Notes under the pieces: generated by a model
What the model was told of the DNA's origin: nothing
Databases searched by the model: none
The model's input: the letters and a program-made list of their open reading frames with translations, nothing else
Made by a program: the position numbers and the translations under genes
In this document: in pieces, positions 44,412 to 53,432 of the stretch
Layout of the letters: each line of letters opens with the position of its first letter
How positions within the stretch are numbered: position 1 is the stretch's first letter
NCBI GenBank assembly: GCA_964519805.1
Contig: CAZFKN010000002.1
Coordinates: 1 to 64,000 of the forward strand
DNA from: DASQPE01 sp964519805
Lineage (GTDB): Bacteria > Gemmatimonadota > Gemmatimonadetes > Gemmatimonadales > GWC2-71-9
Length of the DNA stretch: 64,000 bases
Reading direction: 5' to 3'

Positions 44412-45716
44412 TCAGGTCGGAACGCGGTCCCGCGCGCCTTCGGGCGCCGCAGCGGGGTGCCAAGCCTCGGTGATCAGCCGGGCACCGCGTTGATAGGTCA
44501 GGTAAGCCCACGCCCATTCGATCAGCACGAACACGCGGTTCCGGAACCCGATCAGGAAGAAGATGTGGATGAAGATCCACAGGAGCCACGCGACGAATCC
44601 GCCGAAATGAAGTCGGCCGATGTCAGCGACAGCCTGGGCTCGTCCGATGACCGCGAGCTGTCCTTTGTCCCAGTATCTGAAGGGCTGCCGGGATCGACCG
44701 CCGAGATCGGCCCGGATGGCCCGTGCGGCGTACCGCCCCATCTGAATAGCCACCGGGCAGATGCCGGGCAGCGTGCGATCGGCCTCGGCGAACGCCGCGG
44801 CGTCGCCCAGGACGAAGACTTCCGGGTGCTCAGGGATGGTGCAGTCAGGCCGCACCGGGACCCGCCCCTGACGGTCGAGCGGCACACCAAGAGTCTTCAG
44901 CAGCGGACTCGCGACGTTGCCCGCGGCCCAGATCACGGTGTTGGTGGGGATAGTCCAGCCGGCGGCGCGAACGGCGCCCGGTCGGACGTCCGTCACGAAG
45001 GTGTCCGTGCGGACGTCCACGCCGAGCTTCCGCAGCTCGCGCTTCGCTTCGGCACTGAGGGTCTCCGGGTACGACGGGAGAATCCGCGGCCCCCCCTCGA
45101 GCAGCAGCACGGTGGCGTCGCGCGGGTCGATGTGCCGGAAATCGCGGCGCAGGGCGAAGCTGCGGATCTCGGCCACGGCTCCCGCCATCTCGACCCCGGT
45201 CGCGCCGCCGCCGACGATCACGAAGGTGAGATCGGCGTGCCGCTTTACCGGATCGACCTCGCGCTCCGCTCGCTCGAACGCCGTGAACACGCGGCGCCGG
45301 ATCTCGAGCGCATCCTCCAAGCTCTTGAGGCCGGGCGCGAGACGCTCCCATTCGTCGTGCCCGAAATAGCTGTGGCGGGCACCGGTGCCCACCAGCAGGT
45401 AGTCGTAGGGAAGTCGAGTGCGGTCCGCAAGGTCGACAGCCCGGGCGGCGGTATCGACCCGGGTCACCTCAGCCATGACGACATCGACGTTCTTCTGGCG
45501 GCGGAAAATGGAGCGAATCGGCGCGGTGATGTCGGCCGGATTGAGACCGGCGGTCGCGACCTGGTACAACATCGGCTGGAAGAGGTGATAGTTCTTCCGG
45601 TCGACCAGCGTCACCCGGACGCGAGCGCCCCTGAGGGCACGGGCCGCGTAGATTCCCGCGAACCCGCCGCCGGCGATGACGACGTGCGGTATCGGCCGTT
45701 CGCTCGAGGCCCTCAC
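44412..45716 (-). CDS. ndh: Type II NADH:quinone oxidoreductase (NDH-2)
   Basis: A 434-residue FAD enzyme that passes electrons from NADH to quinone without pumping protons. FAD-binding GGGFAG (16-21), NAD-binding VIVGGGATGVE (about 165-175), GDAAAF near 295, and a C-terminal amphipathic/hydrophobic region (FVAWLLWIFIHIFFLIGF) that would seat it on the inner membrane. GTG start overlaps the small upstream gene by 4 bases; an N-terminal extension in frame lacks family features. Confidence 0.92.
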   Translation of the reverse strand: MRASSERPIPHVVIAGGGFAGIYAARALRGARVRVTLVDRKNYHLFQPMLYQVATAGLNPADITAPIRSIFRRQKNVDVVMAEVTRVDTAARAVDLADRTRLPYDYLLVGTGARHSYFGHDEWERLAPGLKSLEDALEIRRRVFTAFERAEREVDPVKRHADLTFVIVGGGATGVEMAGAVAEIRSFALRRDFRHIDPRDATVLLLEGGPRILPSYPETLSAEAKRELRKLGVDVRTDTFVTDVRPGAVRAAGWTIPTNTVIWAAGNVASPLLKTLGVPLDRQGRVPVRPDCTIPEHPEVFVLGDAAAFAEADRTLPGICPVAIQMGRYAARAIRADLGGRSRQPFRYWDKGQLAVIGRAQAVADIGRLHFGGFVAWLLWIFIHIFFLIGFRNRVFVLIEWAWAYLTYQRGARLITEAWHPAAAPEGARDRVPT

Positions 45717-45973
45717 AGACCCATGGTCTCCCGCCGCCACCGCGCGAACCGGACCACGTCGTCCACCGGCGGCACGGCGTTCTCGTCGGCGTAGGCGGTG
45801 TACATCCGCCAGCGGAGGTACTCGCGGTCGGGGAGCGGCAGGAAGGGAGACCGCCGCCACCAGTCCCGCCGCCGAAATGCCCACGCAGCCCCGACCAGAT
45901 CACGGGCGAGCCGCGGGTTGATCAGGGCCCGTGCGGTGAGGCGCGCTGTGAGCGAGAACCAGGTGGCGGCCAT
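45713..45973 (-). CDS. Small hypothetical protein upstream of ndh
   Basis: An 86-residue Arg- and Trp-rich protein (MYTAYADENAVPPVDDVVRFARWRRE near the C-terminus). No family recognised and no clear transmembrane helix. Overlap with the ndh start suggests coupled translation. A TATCTT hexamer lies six bases before its ATG, so this is likely the first, leaderless gene of the leftward operon. Confidence 0.65.
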   Translation of the reverse strand: MAATWFSLTARLTARALINPRLARDLVGAAWAFRRRDWWRRSPFLPLPDREYLRWRMYTAYADENAVPPVDDVVRFARWRRETMGL

Positions 45974-45979
45974 CGCGAT

Positions 45980-45985
45980 AAGATA
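45980..45985 (-). promoter_or_regulatory. Candidate -10 hexamer, leftward ndh-queG operon
   Basis: TATCTT on the minus strand, 6 bases before the ATG at 45973. No Shine-Dalgarno. It is the same hexamer found before polA and the SDR gene. It shares a 43-base divergent region with the rightward operon at 46017. Confidence 0.5.
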
Positions 45986-46001
45986 ATTGCGGTGGCTGGG
46001 G

Positions 46002-46007
46002 TATATT
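46002..46007 (+). promoter_or_regulatory. Candidate -10 hexamer, class V aminotransferase operon
   Basis: TATATT (5 of 6 to consensus), 9 bases before the ATG at 46017. No Shine-Dalgarno sequence is seen, so the mRNA would be leaderless or nearly so. Confidence 0.5.
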
Positions 46008-46016
46008 CCCCGGGCT

Positions 46017-47165
46017 ATGGCCGCCGCATCGGTTTCGGCGCCGCCCGCGCGGCAATTCCGGGACGAGTTCCCGATCTTCCGCCATGCGATCTATCTGAAC
46101 AGCTGCTCGCTCGGTCCGCTGTCCCGGCGCTCACGCATTCGGGTTGCGGAGTATCTCGACCTGTGGGAGCGGCGCGGTGCGGCGGCTTGGTACGATGTCT
46201 GGTGGGCGGCGCTGGGCGAGTTGCGCGAGCGCTACGGCCGGGTCGTCGGGGCCGACGCCGCGAATATCGCCCTGCACCCGAACATCTCCGGCGCGCTCTC
46301 GGCCGTCGCCGAAGCGTTGGACTACCGAACCCGACCCAAGGTCGTGGTAACCGGGCTCGACTTCCCGACCATTGCCTATCAGTGGCTGGCCAAGGCGGGT
46401 GAGGGCGTCGAGGTCCAGCTGGTGGAGAGCGCGGACGGCGTCCAGGTGCCGTTGGAGCAGATCGAGCGCGCGGTGGACAGCCGCACCGCGCTGGTGGCAA
46501 CCAGCCACGTGTTCTTCACCTCCGGCGCGATACAGGACGTCGCCGCACTCGCCGGCATCGCCCATCGGAAGGGTGCCCTGCTGCTGGTGGACGGGTACCA
46601 GGCCACGGGCCAGCTTCCGGTGGACGTGCGACGGCTGGACGTCGACTTCTACTGCGCCGGCGGGCTCAAGTGGCTGCTTGGCGGATCCGGAATCGCGTTT
46701 CTGTACGTGCGACCAGAACTCGTGACCGGGCTCGCGCCCCGGGCCACCGGTTGGTTCGCCCATCGGGAGCAGTTCCTATTCGACCCGCGGAGACTCGTTC
46801 CTCACGACGATGCCCGTCGATTCGAGGCGGGAACCCCGGCGATGGCGTCGGTCTATGCGCAGTTAGGCGGCCTCGACGTACTCGAGCAGGTCGGAATCGA
46901 GGCGATTCGGCGCGCCACGATGGCACTCGCGGAGGACCTGATCGAGCGGGCTCGGGAAGCCGGGCTCGCGTGCAAGGTCGCGGCGACAAAGGAGGCTCGG
47001 TCGGGGATCGTGATGCTGTCGAGTGCGGATCCCCCCGGGGACGTGCGCCGGCTCGGCGACGCCGGCATCATCGTCGATGCCCGACCGGGCCACATTCGCG
47101 TCTCACCCTATTTCTACAATGTGCCGGATGATCATCTCGCGCTGGTGGAGCTTCTGAAGTCGTGA
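46017..47165 (+). CDS. Class V PLP-dependent aminotransferase-fold enzyme
   Basis: A 382-residue PLP enzyme. Lys218 in CAGGLKWLLGGSG binds PLP and Asp192 in LLVDGYQATG pairs with the pyridine nitrogen. The overall pattern resembles kynureninase and isopenicillin N epimerase-like members rather than SufS; there is no cysteine-desulfurase active-site loop. The substrate is unknown. First gene of a four-gene overlapping operon with LOG, deoxyhypusine synthase-like and MFS proteins. Start chosen at the ATG following TATATT. Confidence 0.85.
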   Translation: MAAASVSAPPARQFRDEFPIFRHAIYLNSCSLGPLSRRSRIRVAEYLDLWERRGAAAWYDVWWAALGELRERYGRVVGADAANIALHPNISGALSAVAEALDYRTRPKVVVTGLDFPTIAYQWLAKAGEGVEVQLVESADGVQVPLEQIERAVDSRTALVATSHVFFTSGAIQDVAALAGIAHRKGALLLVDGYQATGQLPVDVRRLDVDFYCAGGLKWLLGGSGIAFLYVRPELVTGLAPRATGWFAHREQFLFDPRRLVPHDDARRFEAGTPAMASVYAQLGGLDVLEQVGIEAIRRATMALAEDLIERAREAGLACKVAATKEARSGIVMLSSADPPGDVRRLGDAGIIVDARPGHIRVSPYFYNVPDDHLALVELLKS

Positions 47166-47926
47166 CCGAAACGTCGCCCCGCGGCCCGCATCGTCCCGGC
47201 GAAGCGAAGCCCCTCACTGAAGACGAGGTTCTCCTCGAGAGCCCGTCGCCCCGGGAAGTCGAGCTGCACAAGGCATCCGACTCCTGGCGGGCGCTCCGCA
47301 TCCTGGGCGAATTCGTTTGGGGGTTCGAGAACCTCGCCGACGTGAGCGGCGGCGTCTCGATCTTCGGCTCGGCGCGCACTCGGCCGGAGGATCCCGACTA
47401 TCAGGCCGCCACGGAAACGGCGCGACTCCTCTCGAAGGCGGGCATCCCTGTCATCACCGGCGGCGGTCCCGGCATCATGGAGGCGGCGAACCGCGGCGCG
47501 TACGAAGCAGGCGGCCTCTCGATCGGTTGCAATATCGAGCTCCCGTTCGAGCAGGGGACGAATGCGTACGTCACGCGGAGCCTGATGTTCAAGTTCTTCT
47601 TCGTCCGGAAGATGATGTTCGTGAAGTACGCCAGCGCGTTCATCGTGTTCCCCGGCGGCTATGGGACGCTGGACGAGTTGTTCGAGGCCCTGACACTGAT
47701 CCAGACGGGCAAGGTGAAGCATTTCCCGGTCATTCTCTTTGGTCGGCGCTATTGGAGCGGCATGGTGGACTGGCTTCGGGAGACGGTGGCGGCCGAGCGC
47801 AAGGTCAACGTGGAGGATCTCGAGCTCTTCCGTGTGACGGATGACCCCGCCGAAGCCGTGCAGCTCGTTATCGCCGCGCGCAACGGGCAGCCGGCGAGGA
47901 AGAGGAAGGAGAAGCCCAGGTCATGA
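47162..47926 (+). CDS. LOG-family (TIGR00730) nucleotide phosphoribohydrolase
   Basis: A 254-residue Rossmann-fold protein with the LOG motifs GGGPGIMEAANRG (100-112) and PGGYGTLDE (164-172). Relatives split cytokinin riboside monophosphates or AMP-type nucleotides into base and ribose-5-phosphate. The first 60 residues are an extension beyond the minimal LOG domain. Its target nucleotide is not predictable. GTGA and ATGA overlaps join it to the genes on both sides. Confidence 0.9.
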   Translation: MTETSPRGPHRPGEAKPLTEDEVLLESPSPREVELHKASDSWRALRILGEFVWGFENLADVSGGVSIFGSARTRPEDPDYQAATETARLLSKAGIPVITGGGPGIMEAANRGAYEAGGLSIGCNIELPFEQGTNAYVTRSLMFKFFFVRKMMFVKYASAFIVFPGGYGTLDELFEALTLIQTGKVKHFPVILFGRRYWSGMVDWLRETVAAERKVNVEDLELFRVTDDPAEAVQLVIAARNGQPARKRKEKPRS

Positions 47927-49092
47927 CACGCCCGTCGGCGGCATACCTGCGTGGTCAGCGGATCGATCCCCAAGCGACGACCGGGCGGGAAACGGCCGCC
48001 GACCTGATCGACAACGCGTTTCTCGCCTACAATGCCGGGCGCCTTCGTGAGGGGTGCGCGCTCTTCTCCCAGCGGATGCTCGCGTCGGACGTTACCGTCG
48101 GCATGAGCCTGACCGGCGCGATGACGCCGGCCGGCCTCGGGATGAGCTGCCTCATCCCGCTGATGGAAGTCGGGTTCGTCGACTGGGTGATCTCAACCGG
48201 TGCGAATCTCTATCACGACGCGCACTTCGGGCTCGGCCTGGCCATGCATCGCGGGACACCGCACGCGGATGACGTGGAGCTGCGCGACAAGGGCGTGGTC
48301 CGGATCTACGACATCTTCTTCGACTACTCGGTGCTCTTGTCCACGGACGCATTCGTCCGCGAGGTCTCGGCCCGGGCAGAGTTCCAGCGACCCATGAGCA
48401 GCGCAGAGTACCATTGGCTCCTGGGGAAGTACCTGCTGGAGCGCGAGCGGGCCCTCGGCCTGACCCGCCGCTCGGTACTGGCCGCAGCCTACCAGCTCGA
48501 CGTACCGGTCTACACCAGCTCGCCGGGGGACAGCTCGATCGGGATGAACGTGGCCGAGCAGGCGCTGGCGGGGAGCAAACTCCGGTTCGACGTCAGCGCC
48601 GACGTGAATGAAACTGCGGCGATCGTTCTGGAGGCGAAGCGGTCGGCGGGGAAGAGCGCCTGTCTCATCATGGGCGGCGGCAGTCCCAAGAACTTCATGC
48701 TCCAAACCGAACCCCAGATCCAGGAGGTGCTCGGCATCGACGAGCGCGGGCACGACTACTTCCTCCAGATGACCGATGCGCGTCCGGACACCGGCGGACT
48801 CTCCGGCGCTACGCCGGCGGAGGCGGTGAGTTGGGGCAAGATCGACCCGGACCAGCTGCCCGGAACGGTGGTGGTCTACTGTGACAACTCGATTGCCCTA
48901 CCGCTACTCACGGCCTACGCACTGGCGCGGCACGAGCCCCGCCCGCTCAAGCGTCTGTACGGCAAGCGCGAGGCGATGCTGCGCCGGCTGATCGACGAGT
49001 ATCACGCGGCACTCGCGTCCCGGGACCGTCGAGCCGAGGCGTCGCTCGCTGAGACACAACCGGCCGGAGGGGCCAAAGCGGTCGGTCGGTGA
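47923..49092 (+). CDS. Deoxyhypusine synthase-family protein
   Basis: A 389-residue homologue of deoxyhypusine synthase. In eukaryotes and archaea this enzyme moves the aminobutyl group of spermidine to a lysine of eIF5A. The catalytic lysine is conserved as Lys306 in EAVSWGKIDPD, and NAD-site blocks (MSLTGAMTPAG, STGANLYHD, SSPGDSSIGMN, MGGGSPKNF) are present. Bacteria lack eIF5A, so the acceptor must differ; polyamine synthesis such as homospermidine formation is one possibility. It lies between LOG and MFS genes with 4-base overlaps. Confidence 0.9.
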   Translation: MTRPSAAYLRGQRIDPQATTGRETAADLIDNAFLAYNAGRLREGCALFSQRMLASDVTVGMSLTGAMTPAGLGMSCLIPLMEVGFVDWVISTGANLYHDAHFGLGLAMHRGTPHADDVELRDKGVVRIYDIFFDYSVLLSTDAFVREVSARAEFQRPMSSAEYHWLLGKYLLERERALGLTRRSVLAAAYQLDVPVYTSSPGDSSIGMNVAEQALAGSKLRFDVSADVNETAAIVLEAKRSAGKSACLIMGGGSPKNFMLQTEPQIQEVLGIDERGHDYFLQMTDARPDTGGLSGATPAEAVSWGKIDPDQLPGTVVVYCDNSIALPLLTAYALARHEPRPLKRLYGKREAMLRRLIDEYHAALASRDRRAEASLAETQPAGGAKAVGR

Positions 49093-50597
49093 CGGGAAAG
49101 ACCGGTGCGGCCCCGCCGGGGCCGAGCCTCACCACCGCCTACCGGTGGTACGCGCTCGGCCTCCTCGCCCTCATCAACCTCCTCAACTACCTCGACCGCA
49201 ACGTCATCTTCGCGCTGTTCGAGCCGATCAAGCGCGACCTGGGGCTGACCGATACCCAGCTCGGTTGGCTCGGCTCGGCGTACATCCTGGTCTTCTCGGT
49301 GGCCGCGCTGCCCTTCGGCGTGATCAGCGATCTCCGCTCCCGGCGGGCGGTGATTGCCGCCGGCGTGACCGTCTGGAGCGCGTTCACCGCGCTCGGGGCG
49401 GCCGTCCGGAACTTCGGGCACCTGTTCATCTGCCGGGCGGCCGTCGGCATCGGAGAGGCAGCGTTCGGTCCGGCGGCGGCGTCGCTAGTGGCAGACTACT
49501 TCCCCGGCAAGGGTCGCGCGGCGGCCATGGGAATCCTGTCGTCGGGGATCGCGCTTGGCGGGGTGCTTGGTATCGGATTGGGCGGCGTGCTCGAGAAGCA
49601 CTACGGTTGGCGGGTCGCCTTTCTCGTCGTCGGGATCCCGGGCATGCTCTGCGCCGTAGCCGCGGCGCGGCTCGTGGACCCGACCCGCCGGCCGTCGACG
49701 GTCACGCTCCGCGAGTTCTTCGCCGACCGGGACGGCGCCGTTGCCATGCTCCGCCGGGACTTCCCGTGCACAATGATCGGTGTGGCCGTCGGTTTCGGCA
49801 CCGCCATCGCGCTCGGTAGGGTCTACGACTCGAAGCTCGACGTTGCGGTGCTCGGAGCGGCGGTGGGACTGGGGCTCGCCGGCGACATTCTGCGGTGGGC
49901 TCGGCTCATCCGTAGCGGCAAGATCGGCACCACGCCGCTCGGCGGCGAGTTGGGGGGCGCCATCGACGACATCGTCGGCGCGGTGAAGCGGGTGCTCGCC
50001 ACGCCCACCCTGGTGTACGTCTTCGTGGCGGGCGCCATGATTTCATTCGGCATGAACGGGATCGTAGGCTGGGGACCGACCTTCATTGCCCGAGAGCTGG
50101 GTTTGACCTCGTCCCAGGCCGCGACGCTGCTCGGCAAGTGGGGCCTGCTCGCCGGGACGGCCGGCACGTTGTTCGGTGGGGGCCTCGCGGACTGGCTGCG
50201 GCGCTACACCGACCAGGCCCGGGTCATCACCGTGGCACTCGGCCTCCTGATCGGCGCGCCGGCCGCGATCTGGCTGCTCACGGTCCGGGACCAGACCATC
50301 TTCATTCCCGTGTTCTTCGGCGCGTTCTTCTTCCTCTCGTGGTACAACGGTCCGCTGACCGCGGTGATCTTCGACGTCGTGCCGGCGCGGGTGGGCGCTA
50401 CGGTCGCAGGTGCCTACCTGCTGTTCATCCATCTGGCCGGTGACGCCATCGCATTCCCGCTGGTAGGGGCGCTCTCGGATCGCTTCGGGATCGACCGCGC
50501 GGTGTTCGTGCTCCCCTCGATGGCCCTGCTCGGCGGACTCGTGGTGCTCGGCGCGATCCGGACGGTCGGCGCGGACATGAGGCGGGTGACGCAGTAG
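49089..50597 (+). CDS. MFS transporter, Spinster-like, with extra central helices
   Basis: A 502-residue major facilitator. The N-half has NYLDRNVIFALFEPIKRDLGLTDTQLGWLGSAYIL and the loop motif GVISDLRSRR, close to the Spinster/sphingolipid-transporter group. Between the two six-helix bundles (about residues 210-300) are two further hydrophobic stretches, so the topology may be 14 helices. As last gene of the operon it may export or import the product or substrate of the upstream enzymes (inference). Confidence 0.88.
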   Translation: MTGKTGAAPPGPSLTTAYRWYALGLLALINLLNYLDRNVIFALFEPIKRDLGLTDTQLGWLGSAYILVFSVAALPFGVISDLRSRRAVIAAGVTVWSAFTALGAAVRNFGHLFICRAAVGIGEAAFGPAAASLVADYFPGKGRAAAMGILSSGIALGGVLGIGLGGVLEKHYGWRVAFLVVGIPGMLCAVAAARLVDPTRRPSTVTLREFFADRDGAVAMLRRDFPCTMIGVAVGFGTAIALGRVYDSKLDVAVLGAAVGLGLAGDILRWARLIRSGKIGTTPLGGELGGAIDDIVGAVKRVLATPTLVYVFVAGAMISFGMNGIVGWGPTFIARELGLTSSQAATLLGKWGLLAGTAGTLFGGGLADWLRRYTDQARVITVALGLLIGAPAAIWLLTVRDQTIFIPVFFGAFFFLSWYNGPLTAVIFDVVPARVGATVAGAYLLFIHLAGDAIAFPLVGALSDRFGIDRAVFVLPSMALLGGLVVLGAIRTVGADMRRVTQ

Positions 50598-50633
50598 CCT
50601 CAGTCCTCCCGCCAGGGGTCCGGCGGTGATCCG

Positions 50634-50987
50634 CTAACGCGCCGCCCGGTAGACCAGGTCGAGCAGCTCGGCGTACATCGCCTCGGTGCGCTCCGGATCA
50701 CCCGAGCGGATCGCGCTGGTCGCGCAGTGACGCAGGTGGTTGTCCAGCAGCGTGCGGCCCGCACTCCGGAGGGCTTCCTGTACCGACGACACCTGCACCA
50801 GCACGTCGGCGCAGTAGCGCTCCTCTTCCACCATCTTCTGCAGGCCCCGCACCTGCCCCTCGATTCGGCGAAGCCGCGTGAGCAGCGCCTGTTTCGTCTC
50901 GGGCGCGAGGGCGACCGCATGGACCCCGTCTCCCGGGCGGAGGCACGGGCACGAGGCCGCTTCCGCGGCCATCGGTTCTCCGGTCAT
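50634..50987 (-). CDS. csoR: Copper-sensing repressor CsoR
   Basis: A 117-residue all-helical CsoR/RcnR-family regulator. Cys59, His84 and Cys88 give the Cu(I) triad (C, then HxxxC in NHLRHC), which favours copper over nickel or formaldehyde sensors of the same family. An N-terminal extension has two more cysteines (13, 15). Apo-CsoR represses; Cu(I) releases it. It is the last gene of copZ-copA-csoR and overlaps copA by 4 bases. Confidence 0.92.
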   Translation of the reverse strand: MTGEPMAAEAASCPCLRPGDGVHAVALAPETKQALLTRLRRIEGQVRGLQKMVEEERYCADVLVQVSSVQEALRSAGRTLLDNHLRHCATSAIRSGDPERTEAMYAELLDLVYRAAR

Positions 50988-53188
50988 GCGCGCTTGAGCC
51001 TCAGGCTGTTGGTCACCACGCTCACACTGCTGACCGCCATCGCGGCCGCTGCGAGCGCCGGGGTGAGCAGGATCCCGAACGCCGGATAGAGCGCACCAGC
51101 GGCGACCGGGATCCCGATGACGTTGTAGACGAACGCCCAGAACAGGTTTTGCCGGATCACCCGCATTGCGCGGCGCGCCAGCCCGACGGCGTGCACCACG
51201 CCGAGCAAGTCCCCACGCATGAGCGTGATCCCGGCCGTTTCCATGGCGACATCGGTGCCGGTCCCGATGGCGATGCCCAGGTCCGCTTGTGCGAGCGCGG
51301 GCGCATCGTTGAGTCCGTCCCCCACCATCGCCACGACGCGGCCGGATTCCTGGATCTGTCGCAGCGCTTCGAGCTTCCGGTCTGGAAGGATCTCGGCCAC
51401 GACGCGCTCGATTCCCACGGCGCGGGCCACACTCTCCGCCGTACGTCGATCGTCGCCGGTCAGCATGACGATCTCGAGTCCGAGCGCCTTGAGTTCCGCC
51501 ACCGCCTCCCGACTCGTGGGTCTCACCGGGTCGGCAATGGCAACGAGCCCGCCGATCCGACCGTCGACGGCGACGTACACGGGCGTCGCGCCCTGAGCCG
51601 CCAGCCGCTCGGCATCGCGATCGACGGCGTCCACAGGCAGCCCCCGCTCCTCCATCAACCGCCGGCTGCCGACGAGGACGTTGTGGCCGGCAACGCGACC
51701 GGTGACACCCCGCCCGGCGTGCGCGCTGAACGCCTCGGGATCGACCAGCTCGAGCCGGCGGTCCAGCGCGGCCCTCACGATCGCATCGGACAGCGGGTGC
51801 TCGCTCAGCCGCTCCAACGACGCGGCCAGCCGAAGCGATTCGTCGGCGAGGCCATTGTACGTCACACCGGGCCGGCCCTCCGTGACGGTGCCGGTCTTGT
51901 CCAGCGCGACGACGTCAAGCTCGGCTGCCCGCTGGAGGGCATCGCCGCCCTTGATCAGCGCACCGAGCTCCGCTCCCCGACCCGTGGCCACCATTACCGC
52001 CGTCGGCGTCGCGAGCCCCATGGCGCAGGGACAGGCGATGATGAGCACGGTGACCGCGGAAACGAGCGCGTGGAGATACCGGGGCTCCGGACCTAGTGCG
52101 TACCAGAGGCCGAAGGTCACCACGGCTATGGCGATGACGATCGGCACGAACACGGCCGAGATCCGGTCGGCCAGGCGCTGGATGGGCGCCTTGGCTCCCT
52201 GGGCACTTCGCACCAGTGCGATGATGCGGGAAAGCACGGTGTCCTGCCCGACCCGCGAGGCGCGGATCTGCAACGACCCGTACCGGTTGAGCGTGGCGCC
52301 CACCACTTCGTCACCTACCCCCTTTACGACCGGGGCGGGCTCGCCCGTGAGCATCGACTCGTCGACCGTAGTCGTCCCCTGGACCACGACCCCGTCCACC
52401 GGAATCCGCTCGCCCGGGCGCACCAGCAACACGTCTCCGACGCGCACATCGGCGATGGGCACCTCGATTTCGGTTGCCTGGCGAAGCAGGTGGGCGGTTT
52501 CCGGACGGAGGCCCATCAAACCGCGAATGGCGCCGGACGTTCGCCGCTTGGCCCGGACCTCGAGCAAGTTGCCGAGGAGAACCAGCGCGATGATCGTCGC
52601 GACGGCCTCGAAATAGACTTGCGGCATCACGCCGCGCGCCGCCACCCAACGAGAGGCTGCGGTCATGAAGAGGCTGAAGCCGAACGCCGCGCCCGTGCCG
52701 ACGGCGATGAGCGTGTTCATGTCCGCCCCGCCGTGGCGAAGGGCGGCCCACGCCCGCGTGTAGTAGTGCCGGCCGCTCCAGAAGACGACGGGGAGCGTGA
52801 GCCCCAGCTCGAGCCAGCGCATGGTGTCGCTCTGCGGATGGCCGACGATCATCATCGCGACGGCAGGCACGACGGCGACCCAGAACTTGCGCACCAGCAT
52901 GGTGCTCTCGCGATCGCGCTCCTGGTCCTGAAGCTGGAATGCCGCCTCGGCGGTCGCGCCCGCCTGCGGCAACTCGGCCCCGTAGCCCGTGTCGCGGATC
53001 GCCGCCACCAGACCCTCGGGGGAAATCGTCGCGGGATCGAAATCGACCGCAGCTTCGCCGGTCATCAGGTTCACCGATGCAGACGCGACTCCGGGAGTCT
53101 GCTCCAGGGAATGCTGCACCCGCGCGCTACACGCGGCGCAGGTCATCCCCGACACGGGGATGGTGCGATGCTCGAGCGTCGTCGTCAC
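50984..53188 (-). CDS. copA: Cu(I)-exporting P-type ATPase CopA
   Basis: A 734-residue P1B-ATPase that pumps Cu(I) out of the cytoplasm. It has an N-terminal heavy-metal domain with GMTCAAC (Cys17, Cys20), the membrane metal site Cys386-Pro-Cys388, the phosphorylated Asp430 in DKTGT, TGEP at 281-284, the SEHPLSDAI His-Pro loop and GDGLNDAPAL. All catalytic motifs are intact. It lies between copZ and csoR with 4-base overlaps. Confidence 0.97.
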   Translation of the reverse strand: MTTTLEHRTIPVSGMTCAACSARVQHSLEQTPGVASASVNLMTGEAAVDFDPATISPEGLVAAIRDTGYGAELPQAGATAEAAFQLQDQERDRESTMLVRKFWVAVVPAVAMMIVGHPQSDTMRWLELGLTLPVVFWSGRHYYTRAWAALRHGGADMNTLIAVGTGAAFGFSLFMTAASRWVAARGVMPQVYFEAVATIIALVLLGNLLEVRAKRRTSGAIRGLMGLRPETAHLLRQATEIEVPIADVRVGDVLLVRPGERIPVDGVVVQGTTTVDESMLTGEPAPVVKGVGDEVVGATLNRYGSLQIRASRVGQDTVLSRIIALVRSAQGAKAPIQRLADRISAVFVPIVIAIAVVTFGLWYALGPEPRYLHALVSAVTVLIIACPCAMGLATPTAVMVATGRGAELGALIKGGDALQRAAELDVVALDKTGTVTEGRPGVTYNGLADESLRLAASLERLSEHPLSDAIVRAALDRRLELVDPEAFSAHAGRGVTGRVAGHNVLVGSRRLMEERGLPVDAVDRDAERLAAQGATPVYVAVDGRIGGLVAIADPVRPTSREAVAELKALGLEIVMLTGDDRRTAESVARAVGIERVVAEILPDRKLEALRQIQESGRVVAMVGDGLNDAPALAQADLGIAIGTGTDVAMETAGITLMRGDLLGVVHAVGLARRAMRVIRQNLFWAFVYNVIGIPVAAGALYPAFGILLTPALAAAAMAVSSVSVVTNSLRLKRA

Positions 53189-53394
53189 GATCGGACCTTA
53201 GCGCGGTAGCCGGCCGCCGCCACCGCGGCCTCCAGACGGGCCCGATCGGTGACGGCTTCGTCCAGCCGGACATCCGCGCGACCGATCTGCACCGACTCAA
53301 CCTGCACACCCGGCAGCGCCGCGAGGGCGCGGTTGACCGCGTTCAGACAATGCCCGCAGTGCATGCCTTCGATATCCAGCGTCGCGTGGGTCAC
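53185..53394 (-). CDS. copZ: Copper chaperone CopZ-like heavy-metal domain protein
   Basis: A 69-residue ferredoxin-like metallochaperone with GMHCGHC, the two cysteines that bind Cu(I) and hand it to CopA. The second variable residues are Gly-His rather than the Ala-Ala of CopA's domain. It starts with GTG and is the first gene of the leftward copper operon. Confidence 0.92.
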   Translation of the reverse strand: MTHATLDIEGMHCGHCLNAVNRALAALPGVQVESVQIGRADVRLDEAVTDRARLEAAVAAAGYRAKVRS

Positions 53395-53410
53395 AGCTCG
53401 GTCCGTTCGG

Positions 53411-53432
53411 ATAGGGGGAGGGGGTATGTCAA
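53411..53432 (-). promoter_or_regulatory. copZ promoter region with G-tract element, candidate CsoR site
   Basis: On the minus strand TTGACA (53427-53432, plus-strand TGTCAA) is a perfect -35 sequence, directly followed by a C-rich tract whose plus strand reads ATAGGGGGAGGGGGTAT (53411-53427). CsoR operators typically contain G/C tracts flanked by AT steps, but this element is a mirror rather than an inverted repeat. A convincing -10 box at the right spacing was not found. Confidence 0.4.
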
